Part shown: in pieces, positions 33,183 to 42,912 of the stretch
How the letters are laid out: each line of letters begins with the position of its first letter
Position numbering within the stretch: position 1 is the first letter of the stretch
Source: Ophiostoma sp. CBS 140.51
Lineage: Eukaryota > Ascomycota > Sordariomycetes > Ophiostomatales > Ophiostomataceae
Assembly (NCBI GenBank): GCA_029298735.1
Contig: JANSLP010000251.1
Location: 1-49,222, forward strand
Direction: 5' to 3'
DNA length: 49,222 nt
Program-made: the position numbers and the translations under genes
The notes under the pieces: generated by a model
Databases searched by the model: none
Told to the model about the DNA's origin: nothing
The model's input: the letters and a program-made list of their open reading frames with translations, nothing else

Positions 33183-33844
33183 GGACGGCAACGAAGGGAG
33201 AGAGATATCGCGAAGAGGCGTGGTCGAAAAGAGAAAAGAAAAAGAAAGTAAAAGAAAAATTAAGGGGAGAGAAAGCAAAAGGGCAATAACCGGTTTGATC
33301 CTGAATCATAACATTGCTGGCAAGAAGGAATCTAAAGTCTACCGCCCAAAACAAAAAAGCAGAAACGCGTCTAGCAAAACACTTGAGGGTGAAGATCGTG
33401 TGTCGTCAAAAAGGCGTGAATCTCGGTGAGGTCAGACAGATTTGGTCAGAAAAGGAAAAGCACACACATTGGACACAAAGCTCACCCAAACAAGCTCAGG
33501 CAGGCCAGGAAGGAACCTTGCACGACAGGGGCAGACCGCACCTGTCAGCTGTGACTGGCGGGCTGGCGCGTGCGGGAAGGTGCCAACGGTATTGTTGCTT
33601 GCATGCACGCGGATCAATTGTCGGCCCAGTGTTGGCACGGCAACGAGCGCTAAAGAACGTGAACAGGCAAGAGCAGCCCAGGAGTATCCACAATTCTATT
33701 GGCGGAGAATGTCGGCAATTTCCATATCCAAGTCTTTTACGGTTTTCGACGTCCCACGTCCAACATCAATCCAACGTCAAAACTGTCGAGAGCAACTATC
33801 AATCGCCAACGACACACCCAATACCGACCCCAAACGACAACAAA
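33183..33844. promoter_or_regulatory. divergent promoter of separase (-) and DUF5321-like gene (+)
   Basis: About 660 nt between facing-apart start codons. It contains the MCB-type motif ACGCGT at 33365-33370, a G1/S (MBF) element in yeasts, which would suit separase; one 6-mer may be chance. The frame reading into the plus-strand gene from 33314 has no upstream start support. Confidence 0.45.
33365..33370. promoter_or_regulatory. MCB-like box ACGCGT upstream of separase
   Basis: A palindromic six-base match, 183 nt upstream of the separase ATG. No second copy was noticed in this interval. Confidence 0.3.
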
Positions 33845-34519
33845 ATGAACGCAGCAACTATTCGCAGCCTCCGCGCAGCGGCTGTGCGCCGCAACATCGC
33901 CACCAACCCCCGGCCCATGTCGTTTGCCGTCCAAAGACAATCATACAGCTCGCTACCAACGATTGCGCAGTCGTCGTTTTGGAAGCAGCTTGTCCCGAAG
34001 CCGCTGCGCAGGGGCAAGGACGGAAAGCTCCCCGTGGCCAATGCCATTACCAACGCGCGCAAGGCCAAGGAGTGGAACCCGGCGACCTTTTACATTTTTG
34101 CTTTCCTCTTCATCGGGTCCATGTCGATCCAGATGATTGCGATCAAGAAGGACTTTGACACGTTTATGCGGCAGTCGGAGGTCAAGATTGGTCTGCTAAA
34201 GGATGTTATTGAGCGCATTCAGAAGGGCGAGAATGTCGACGTGGAGAGCGCTCTGGGCACCGGCGATCCGGTCAAAGAGGCCGAGTGGGACTCGGGTAAG
34301 TGCCGTGCCAGGACGTATTTATTGACTGCAGAATCAGTGCTAACCTTTCTAGTCCTGAAAGAGATTGAGAGCGACGACGTTACCCGGGAGTTAAGACGCC
34401 AGGAAAAGAAGGCAGCTGAGGCCGCCTCTACTCGATCCGCCGGCCCCGAGACCAGCCAGCAAAACACACCGAGCGGCCCCTCCAACACCAAGATTGCATC
34501 AACAGCCAATTTCTACTAA
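33845..34519 (+). CDS. mitochondrial inner-membrane protein, DUF5321-like
   Basis: Two exons: 33845-34295 and 34353-34519, 205 aa. The intron (34296-34352) has GTAAGT, GCTAAC and CTAG and joins EWDS to VLKEIESDD. The N-terminus MNAATIRSLRAAAVRRNIAT is Arg/Ala-rich without acidic residues, a typical mitochondrial presequence. EWNPATFYIFAFLFIGSMSI, continuing into QMIAI, is one transmembrane helix (~80-103), followed by a helical segment DTFMRQSEVKIGLLKDVIER. This matches a fungal family of unknown function (DUF5321 by memory); similar layouts occur in F1Fo-assembly factors of the INA type, which is a guess. The intron is 57 nt, a multiple of three, and has no in-frame stop, so a retained form would be readable. 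Confidence 0.85.
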   Translation: MNAATIRSLRAAAVRRNIATNPRPMSFAVQRQSYSSLPTIAQSSFWKQLVPKPLRRGKDGKLPVANAITNARKAKEWNPATFYIFAFLFIGSMSIQMIAIKKDFDTFMRQSEVKIGLLKDVIERIQKGENVDVESALGTGDPVKEAEWDSGKCRARTYLLTAESVLTFLVLKEIESDDVTRELRRQEKKAAEAASTRSAGPETSQQNTPSGPSNTKIASTANFY

Positions 34520-34590
34520 ATCAAGCGCCATAACGAGTCGTGTATTTTTGGAGCTTATTTCTACAATATTACTACCAGCTTACCGGCCGC
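34520..34590. terminator. 71-bp convergent gap between DUF5321-like and sirtuin genes
   Basis: The two stop codons are only 71 bp apart. Both 3' UTRs must share or overlap this AT-rich gap, so antisense overlap of the mRNAs is likely. Confidence 0.5.
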
Positions 34591-35871
34591 CTATGAGAGC
34601 ATATCTCTGAACAGGGCCGGGTCGACCACACCAGCTTCGAGGCCGGAGTTCTTTTGGTAGGCGCCGGCAGGTGCGAGTTTGTGCAGCTCGTCCACAAGTG
34701 GCGGCAGCACTGCGTCTGTGGGCATCTCGACGCGAACACCGTCGGCACCCGACTGGCTGTCATCCAGCTCGGCAAAAAAGACGTCTTCGCCCCGCACACC
34801 GCCCATGTTCACGACCGCAATAGGCATGCCACGGTCTTTGGCCCGCTTGGCCAGACGCCATGCCGAATACGTCGCGAGGGACGTTGCCAGCACGAGAAGA
34901 CGGCCTGCCTCGTCTACGGCAGCCTCAGCAGCATGCTTGACAGACGGCGAGATGCTCTCGCCAAACATGATGACCGCTGGCTTCAGGATGCCTGGGCACC
35001 GGACTTTGGTGCCACTGTCTGTCTGGCTGATATTTTTGGGTAGCGCCCACGCACCATCCGAGTCGACCTCGACTATCATCTTGGTGCCGTCTTCCGCTAC
35101 TGGCGGGTTGGCGAGGCAGTGAGCACATGGTGGGTAGCGGAAGGTCGTGTACGGCGCATTGGGCAGGTCCACGTCACCGTCGGGGTTCGTCCGAATGCCG
35201 CGCATGGCGGAGAGACTACTTCGTGTGCGCGGTGCGGGAGCGCCTGTAGTCGGCTGTTCCGTTTCAAAGGCGCCCGCCTCGATCGCTTCGGCAAGGAACT
35301 CTGCCCATACTGGGTTAAGCCGTGCCAGCTCGTCCTGAAAGGTGTCGCGGGGGTATTCGTTGTAGCAGGTAGTGCAGACAGTGGCCCGGAGATAGCCATG
35401 GAGCTCGACGGTCGAGGGAATGTCGGGGTGCGCGACATGGTGGAAGGAGTCCACGTTCTGCGTGATCACTGTATGTACATAGCCGAGATGGCCAAGGTCC
35501 CGCAGAGCATAGTGGCTCGTGTTAGGCATGGCCTTATGCAGCGTCGTCCAACCCAAGAAACTGCGTGCCCAGTACCGTTTGCGTGCCTCATGACTTGCCA
35601 GGAACTCGTGAAAGTAGATGGGTCTGTATGCCTTATTCACACGGTATGTGCCATTCTCGCCTCGGTAGTCAGCCAGGCCGCTGGCCACTGACAGTCCGGC
35701 GCCGGTCAGCACTACAGTTGACGAAGGCAACCCCGGTGGAGGAGGCGCCGTCATAAAGGCGCTGAGCGCGGCAACGGCCGCCGAGGGTGTAGTAGCATGG
35801 CGAGGGATGGTTCTCGGGGCCGCAAAGACGTCGGTGTAGGGAATGCGCAGAAGCGGCTTGCGCGCGGCCAT
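34591..35871 (-). CDS. SIRT4-like NAD-dependent sirtuin, probably mitochondrial
   Basis: A single exon of 426 aa from ATG 35869-35871 to 34591. The sirtuin core is complete: VVLTGAGLSVASGLADYRG (~53-71), ITQNVDSFHH (~136-145), catalytic His158 in VELHGYLR, zinc cysteines CTTC (166-169) and CAHC (249-252), then PAVIMFGESIS. Between the two Cys pairs lies an insert of about 50 extra residues, including GAPAPRTRSS. The NVDSFHH motif and C-terminal layout fit class II (SIRT4) enzymes, which act as NAD-dependent lipoamidases or deacylases in mitochondria. The N-terminus has Arg residues and few acids, compatible with import. Neighbours on both sides also look mitochondrial. Confidence 0.9.
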   Translation of the reverse strand: MAARKPLLRIPYTDVFAAPRTIPRHATTPSAAVAALSAFMTAPPPPGLPSSTVVLTGAGLSVASGLADYRGENGTYRVNKAYRPIYFHEFLASHEARKRYWARSFLGWTTLHKAMPNTSHYALRDLGHLGYVHTVITQNVDSFHHVAHPDIPSTVELHGYLRATVCTTCYNEYPRDTFQDELARLNPVWAEFLAEAIEAGAFETEQPTTGAPAPRTRSSLSAMRGIRTNPDGDVDLPNAPYTTFRYPPCAHCLANPPVAEDGTKMIVEVDSDGAWALPKNISQTDSGTKVRCPGILKPAVIMFGESISPSVKHAAEAAVDEAGRLLVLATSLATYSAWRLAKRAKDRGMPIAVVNMGGVRGEDVFFAELDDSQSGADGVRVEMPTDAVLPPLVDELHKLAPAGAYQKNSGLEAGVVDPALFRDMLS

Positions 35872-37556
35872 GTCGTTATGAGTTCAAGTTAAAGACGTCT
35901 AGTATGCACCGCGGTATGTCCAAGAAGTTCTCGATGAAGCCTGGTCTTGGTCCGCGGTTATCCGAAATCCCCGTCAAAGTGTTACCTCCGGGGAATAAGA
36001 GAAGGATGCTTGACGAATGGAGCTGCAAGGGGTCGGATTGGGGTTGAGAAAAAAAATCGTCTAGGATCTAATCAGACGCTGCAATTGGAGATGCTAACCG
36101 TGGGGAATTGGGCGGCCGGAGTCGGTGGTTGGGGAGTGAGCGTCTGTAGGGCGATGACGAGGAGATATTGACGGTGTGGGTTCAAGCGTGTGCTTTGTTA
36201 CAGTGGCTCTCTTGCTCTGGCTAGATGTGGGTTAAAGACGCGGTGTACACTTGAGCCGACAGCGGCGCTTTTCGGTGGCTATAGGGGGCTTTGGGGCATT
36301 CAACTTCTTCGCCAGCGAGTCTTTGTCGCCTATCGGGTCGGGTGGGGGCGCCTTCCTTTCCCAGCTTGTGTAAGTCGCCAAGAGACAAATCGTCATGGCG
36401 GAGCTCCTCATCCTGGCGAGGCAAGAGCAGACATTCACTGTTTACTAGCAGCTTCCTCACAAATCTTTTGGAAAGTCTACATACTCCGTAGTCTTGTATC
36501 CGGGGAAGGTTCGGATTTGGCGGCTTTCTGTGCCCCTTGGCAGGTGCAACTCGACAACCGCCGAGCTTTGTATAACTCGTGCAGCGCAGTCTTTATCTCC
36601 GCCTCTTCCTTCTTGCTTTCGATTTCTTAGTGCGGGGGGTTCCTGCCTAGTATGGCCGCCTGGCCACGGACGGAAACAGAAAATTGCTTGCGTCGCGAGA
36701 ATCGAACCATGCGGATTGGCGCTTTCCGCCCTGTATCGGACCTTTGGTCGACGAGCCCTGGTCGCTCTTTCTTCATTCCTCAACGCGTTTTAGACCTATC
36801 TTGCCTTACTCCGTAATCCCATACCAAGCATCTCACTCTCGTTGTTTCCTTCATCCGTTCTCTGTGGTCCTCACTCCTTCCCTTTTTGCCCTTGGAGCCT
36901 CCATTGAATCCATTGGGACCAGAATACCGCAAACAAATCGACAGGCGCAGCAGGAGCGACCCAACAAATCCAAAGCATCAGCCCACTCCACCTCGGCACC
37001 TTATTGCGCGACGGAGGAAGGCGCAATCGCGGTCCGCTTTCTTAGGTCCGCTAAAAGGCGACAAAAAAGACAAGGAAGCTGAAAGGGGAGAAACAAAATG
37101 CCCTAACCACCAGCAGATTGGCGACCTGGGTTCCACGGAAGAGCTTGAACTCGAACTATTGCCATCGGCTCCGTTACGGCGGTCTGTCGCAGGAGAAACA
37201 AAACCCAGCGCGCGTCCACTTTTGCGTCTCGCTCGCCCGCTTGCAGTCTACGGCCTATCAGTTGCTCCTTCTTGAAATTTCTCTGGTTTCTTTGATTTTG
37301 GAACTCGCTCCTACCCGGCGTCCTCCCGCAACTTCCTTCCTTTCCGATCTGGTCGAAGCTGCCCTTTCCTCTACGGTCCTTTCGCACCTTCCATTCTGGC
37401 GCACTTCTCCTCTACCTGTGACGCCTCTTTCCTTCCCTTAGATCCTTCAAGACGACATCCCTCTTCTCACCTCTCACCTCAAACTGCCACCTCCTCTGCT
37501 TATACTACATATACCGCGCACGCACCAATACATCCTGTATATCAATCCCCCAAAGC
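35872..37556. promoter_or_regulatory. 1.7 kb divergent promoter of sirtuin (-) and CDF transporter (+)
   Basis: No protein-like frame. The CDF side has a long CT-rich leader (about 37275-37550) ending at the ATG. A T-loop-like string near 36700 (minus strand GGTTCGATTC) was checked and does not fold as a tRNA. Confidence 0.45.
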
Positions 37557-39505
37557 ATGCCGTCACCACGTTGCTGGCGCGGGCCATCTAGCGGCCGGCC
37601 GCTGCGTCTCAACGTGTCGTGTAGGGCGGCAGCTGGAGCTGTCCGAGCTCCGTCGCGCACCAACCGCCATCCCCTCTACCCCAGCAATTGCAGTCAAAGC
37701 ACCCGAAACTACAGCTGTAGCAGCATAGCAAGCACAACAATACGAGTAACAAGCGCAGCCAACCACAGCAACCGCCGCTCGTATTACAATTACAACAGCC
37801 ACACCAACGGCCAACAGCAGCAGCGCCAACACCACTACGACTTTAGCCAGGCACTGAGGCCACCTCAACCACATCAACCATCGTCGCAGCGCCGTGTCTA
37901 CCAGACCTCATCGTCGAGTGCGATTCCGACCATCTTTCCTTCCTCCTTCTCCTCAACCAATTTTTCATTAAAGTCGCACGCCCGTCGATCTCTGCTTTCT
38001 CCATCCGACCTACCAACAGCGCCTAGTCCACAGTCCTTTTCCACACTTTCTCGTCCATCAGCGCCATCTTCTTCGTCCTCCGCGTCAACATTGTTGGCCC
38101 CCTTTACGCCCTCCTTTTCTCGAAAACAGCGGCGCAAATTCGCCCGCTGGCTGCCAGCTCTGATGGCTACTCAGGCACGGTCAAAGAGCGATGACTCGCA
38201 TAACCACACCGAAAGGGATGCCAAGAACGGCGACAACGGTCACGATCACCAAGACGGCCATTCACACGGTCTCTTTGGCGGCCACCACCACCATCACGAC
38301 AATGCCTACCTCACATCTCAGAATAAAAACGACGCCGGCGTCCGCATCACCCGCATTGGCCTCTACTGCAACCTAGGCATGGCCCTGGCCAAGGGTGCGG
38401 GTGGCTACTACTTCAACTCGCAGTCCATGATCGCCGACGCCTGGCATAGCCTGACGGACCTGGCGTCGGATTTCCTGACACTCGCCACGGTCTCGTGGAG
38501 CTTGCGCCCGCCGACAGACAAGTTCCCCACAGGTTTCGGCAAGGTGGAAAGCCTGGGTTCGCTGGGCGTGTCGGGCATGCTGCTGGGCGGTGGCATTTTC
38601 ATGTGCATCAGCAGTCTACAGATCCTGCACGCGCACTTCTTCTTGGACGCAGCAGCGGCAGCTGAGGTAATGGCCCACGGCCACGGCCACAGCCACAGCC
38701 ACAGCCATGGGCACGACGGCCCGAGCCTTCACGCAGCCTGGCTGGCGCTGGGCACCGTGCTTGTCAAAGAGTGGCTTTACCGAGCAAGTAAGTTCTTTCC
38801 CTTATTACAGCGTTCAACCTTGTAATTATACCCTCTAGAACACGACTAACGTATTCATTTTCCGGTCCAGCTATGAAAGTCGCCCGCGAACGCAAATCGT
38901 CGGTCCTCGCGTCCAATGCCGTGCACCACCGCGTCGATAGTATGACGGGTATTGTGACCCTCTTCGCCATCCTTGGCGCCAACTTTATCCACGACGCCTC
39001 GTGGCTTGACCCCGTCGGCGGTCTGTTTATTTCGCTACTGGTCATCCGCGCCGGCTGGGAGAACACGGCTGCTGCGCTCTATGAGCTGGCCGACCGCAGC
39101 ATCGACGACGATATCAAGCGGTCTGTTCGCAAGAGCGTCACCAAGGCGCTCGACAACGATATTATGCTCGCCAACGGCCAACAGCACTTGGCGGAGCTGC
39201 GCGACGTGTCGGGTGTCAAGTCGGGCCAGAACTACCTTGTGGATCTGGAGCTGGCTGTTCCTGCCGATTGGACGGTCGAGAACGTGCGCACGATTGAGGA
39301 TGCGGTGCGCACGCAGGTGGGCGGCTCGGTCCGTGGCGTGCGGCGGGTCCACGTGCGCTTCGTGAAATTGGACGAGACGATCGAGAAGTTTGACGAGTTT
39401 ATCTCAGGCGAGATCAGCCCGCGGGCGAGCCCCGAGCCCGAAGACCATGACCACAGCCATGATGATCACGACCACAACCATGGCGGCAAGGAGCACAACC
39501 ACTAG
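37557..39505 (+). CDS. MMT1: cation diffusion facilitator, mitochondrial iron/zinc transporter (MMT-like)
   Basis: Two exons: 37557-38787 and 38871-39505, 621 aa. The intron (38788-38870) has GTAAGT, GACTAAC and CCAG and joins EWLYRA to TMKVARERKSSV. The long N-terminus (~200 aa) is Ser/Arg/Asn-rich and compatible with mitochondrial targeting; a His-rich segment (GLFGGHHHHHDN) precedes the membrane part. VRITRIGLYCNLGMALAKGA starts the CDF domain. Metal-site motifs HSLTD (~294-298, within ADAWHSLTDLASDF) and HHRVD (~429-433, within NAVHHRVDSMTG) are both HxxxD. A second His loop, HGHGHSHSHSHGH, lies before the intron. After the last helix is a typical CDF C-terminal domain, ending in a third His/Asp-rich tail. 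GFGKVESLGSLGVS matches the yeast Mmt1/2 class, which move iron across the mitochondrial membrane. An internal ATG (MATQARS, 38163) could give a shorter, non-mitochondrial form. Confidence 0.9.
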
Positions 39506-40501
39506 TTGCTCTGTCTGCCAGACCACTTGTATGGATGCCAATTGGACGCATTGGAAAGATCTCGCACCGTGTCGCGATGTTCTCCATTTCAGTATATAAA
39601 AAAGTATAAAAAAAACGAACGAAAGGAAAGAAACGAAGACAAGAGTCAATTACAGCCAACCACACACAGATAGCTACAGCTATATTTCCATTTTCATGCG
39701 ACATAATGTGCGTAATCCCCGTATTAATACCTGATAAAGGATGGGTCACGCCTCACTGCACCTGTCGGTATGCAAGCCAAGTCTCGGATTGGGAAGGAAC
39801 AACAGAATGGTAGAAAGGAACAATGAAAAAGAAAAGAACGCGCTGTATGCGCTATGCGCGGTATATGCATTGCGGGTGTAGACGGCAGTTTAGGCTAAAT
39901 AGAAGGTACGAACAGTAGTGAGAGAGGGGACGAGGTGAGGGACAAGGCTGCCGCCACAACCCCTCGCGCCCCTTTCTAAAAATGGGAATTCCGACGAAAT
40001 AGCGCCCCAATCACCCAATAGGAAGGAACCTCGCCGACTTACGCCTCTTACGGCGCCGCCCTCCCACCGACCTCTCCGGACAAAGGAACAGCGGGTTGGG
40101 GTACTGCTCGCATGTTAGCGGCCACGCTTGCGGTCATCGGATCCATGGAGGGGCGTTGTGCCCCCTGTTTTTTACTACTTTTTCACTACTTTTCGCCATT
40201 GACGAGGAGCTATTTTACTCTGTTAGGAGAATTGGGGAACGGTCTGGGGGGGCGTGTCCGCCGCATTTTTGCGCGGGATATTACATCTGTCGTGGTATTG
40301 AGGGAAAGCTCTCAAGTCCAGACCGTTTATATCAATTTTTGTTCTTTACAACTACGTCTTCTCAACATTTCCTCTTGTTTTCCTGTACAGATATTAGTTT
40401 CTGTGCATTTTGTTAGACAAAGCGGTTGCTCTTTCCTTTGATACCGACCCCTCAGTCGCTCTTTCTACAAAACACTCGTATACACACTTGACAGCATCAA
40501 C
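39506..40501. promoter_or_regulatory. CDF 3' flank and xylulokinase promoter
   Basis: No coding frame of note. Two CCAAT boxes, 8 bp apart, lie at 40007-40011 and 40015-40019, about 485 nt before the xylulokinase ATG; CCAAT is the HAP-complex site in fungi. Confidence 0.45.
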
Positions 40502-42428
40502 ATGGCAGGAGCGGACTCGCAGGGGCCCCTGTACCTAGGCTTCGATCTTTCGACCCAGCAGCTCAAGGGTAGGTCATACAATTACCAGGTCCCCAAAACT
40601 CCATTTGTTTTCTCTCCCCTCGTCCTCCACGTCTACTAACATCCTAGCCATCGTCGTCGCTTCCGACCTGACCATCGTCGCCCAGACCAAGGTCGACTTC
40701 GACGCCGACTTTGGCAAAAAGTATGGCCTCACCAAGGGCGTTCTCGTCAATGACGACGAGGGCGAGGTCTATGCGCCCGTGGCCATGTTCCTCGAGGCCA
40801 TTGACCTCGTCTTCCAGCGCCTGTTTGACCTGAGCAACGGCCCTGACGTCCTGTCACGCATCCGCGCCATCAGCGGCTCCTGCCAGCAGCATGGCAGTGT
40901 CTACTGGTCTGAGGGCGCTGACAAGGAACTAGCCGCTCTTCAGTCAACAACTTCATCCTCCGACAGCAAAGATTTTGCCCTCGTCGACCGCCTCGCAAGC
41001 TCTTTCTCTCGCCCCTGGGCTCCCAACTGGCAGGACCACAGCACGCAGGCCGAGTGCGACCTGTTCGATGCCCGCCTTGCCTCGCCCGACTCCAAGACCG
41101 ACGGCCCCCATAAGCTGGCCCAGGTCACTGGCAGCGCCGCCCACCACCGCTTCACGGGCACACAGATCATGCGTATCCGCCGCAAGTGGCCCGACGTGTA
41201 TGCCAAGACGGCGCGCATCTCACTTGTGTCGTCGTTTGCGGCCTCGGTGCTACTCGGCAGCCTAGCCCCCATGGACATTAGCGACGTTTGCGGCATGGAC
41301 CTGTGGGACATTCCCAACCAGAAGTGGTCGGAGCCTTTGCTCGAGCTGGCGGCCGGCGGTGGTGCCAGTGAGGCGGCCAATCTGCGGAAGAAGCTGGGCG
41401 AGGTGCGCGTCGACGGCGGCGGTAGCATGGGCAGTATTGCCTCATACTTCGTGCAGCGGTACGGTGTGTCGGCCGAGTGCCAGATTGCTCCCTTTACGGG
41501 CGACAACCCGGCGACGATCCTGGCGCTGCCGCTGCGTCCCCTCGACGCGATTGTCAGTCTAGGCACGTCGACGACGTTCTTGATGGTCACGCCGCACTAC
41601 AAGCCCGACCCCACCTACCACTTCTTCAACCACCCGACGACGCCTGGTCAGTATATGTTTATGCTGTGCTACAAGAACGGCGGCCTGGCGCGCGAAAAGG
41701 TGCGCGACACACTCCCTCCCGCCCCCGCCGGCGGCGACCAGTGGACCAACTTCAACAAGGCTGTGCTGGACACGCCTGTTCTGGGCCGCAAGCTCGATAG
41801 TGACGAAAAGGCCAAGCTCGGCCTCTACTTTTACATCAACGAGATTGTGCCCAACATCCCCGCGGGCACCTGGCGGTACACCTGCAACCCGACCGACGGC
41901 AGCGACCTCGCGCCCGCAGCAACCAACGTCGAGTGGACGGCTGAGCAGGATGCGCGCATTATCGTCGAGTCGCAGGCTCTGTCCATGCGCCTGCGCGCGC
42001 AGCGTCTCGTGCACGACGAGATGCCCAGCGAAACGTCCGACGCCAAGGCCGACGCCAACAAGTCTCGCCTGCCTGCCCAGCCGCGCCGCATCTACCTTGT
42101 GGGCGGCGGCTCGCTCAACCCGGCCATTGCACAGGTATTGGGTGAAGTATTGGGCGGCGCTGAGGGCGTGTACCGGCTGGATGTTGGCGGCAACGCGTGC
42201 GCGCTGGGCGGCGCGTACAAGGCGCTTTGGTCGGTGGAGCGGAGCGGAAACGAGACGTTTGACGAGCTGATTGGCAAGCGGTGGACGCCTGAGGGCCAGA
42301 TTGAAAAGGTCGACGTGGGCTATCGGACGGAGCAGTTTGCGCAGTACGGTCAGGTTCTGGGTGCGTTTGACAATATGGAGCAGACGATCCTCAAGGAGGA
42401 GCATGCGAAGCGCGACGCGAAGAAGTAG
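40502..42428 (+). CDS. XKS1: D-xylulokinase (FGGY family)
   Basis: Two exons: 40502-40568 and 40648-42428, 615 aa. The intron (40569-40647) has GTAGGT, CTACTAAC and CCTAG and joins STQQLK to AIVVASDLT. N-terminal LYLGFDLSTQQLKAI is the FGGY phosphate-binding segment. AISGSCQQHGSVYW, WAPNWQDHSTQAECD, the GSAAHHRFTGTQIMRIRR stretch and ISDVCGMDLWD are characteristic of eukaryotic xylulokinases. RIYLVGGGSLNPAIAQVLGE and NACALGGAYKALW form the C-terminal ATPase subdomain. It phosphorylates D-xylulose with ATP in the cytosol, feeding the pentose phosphate pathway; the length fits the fungal enzymes. No xylose reductase or xylitol dehydrogenase gene lies nearby. The antisense 316-codon frame is a codon-use shadow. 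Confidence 0.95.
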
Positions 42429-42908
42429 GCGCGAACGAAAATCGTAGAACGACTTGACCACTTTACAAGGCACCAAAACTATAGACAGCGAATATCGCCA
42501 ACAAAACACGGCAATTGACTACTTTAAAATATTCAGAACGTGTCATGGCAGTTTAGAAATACAGTGTGATTTTTTATAGTATTTATTCCCCGTGTTTGTG
42601 ATCGTTTGTGAATTGAATGTGAATAGTTGTATTTTTTTTTTTTAATTCAAAATTCGCGTTAGTGCTAATCCGTGTGTCGTGTCATGGGCTAAAGTCATCT
42701 CCAACCAGCTTCTAGCACCATATGGTACATTTTTAACTAGGACCAACACACAACGAGCATTGCCACCAGAACAAGCAAATCCAAGCAATTTGAACTTAGA
42801 AGAAACAATAACTATCGCCAACGACGGACAACCGCGACAAACCGCAACAAAACACGTCTTCCACGCGTCGTTTCCGGCATAAGGCATCCCTCCAAAGACA
42901 ATGACATT
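42429..42908. promoter_or_regulatory. xylulokinase 3' flank and hydrolase promoter/leader
   Basis: Contains an 11-T run near 42632 and an AT-rich probable 3' UTR. The leader of the next gene ends with a minimal uORF at 42901-42912 (separate entry). Confidence 0.45.
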
Positions 42909-42912
42909 ATGA
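42901..42912 (+). promoter_or_regulatory. three-codon uORF overlapping the hydrolase start codon
   Basis: ATG ACA TTA TGA (Met-Thr-Leu-stop) at 42901-42912. Its TGA overlaps the main ATG at 42909-42911 in the string TATGA. Both ATGs have A at -3. Such an overlap can couple or limit initiation at the main start; it matters only if the mRNA starts upstream of 42901. Confidence 0.5.

Noticed and set aside
32236..33429. 397-codon plus-strand frame opposite the separase N-terminus
   Set aside because: Antisense shadow of Ala/Thr/Ser-rich separase coding sequence, with no recognisable domain.
36190..36630. 146-codon ORF in the sirtuin/CDF promoter
   Set aside because: No motif or splice logic; a composition artefact of intergenic sequence.
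36680..36760. tRNA-like string (minus strand GGTTCGATTC)
   Set aside because: Flanking bases do not form a T stem, and no acceptor or anticodon arm can be drawn.
41559..42509. 316-codon frame antisense to xylulokinase
   Set aside because: Codon-use shadow; Arg/Val/Leu-rich without motifs.
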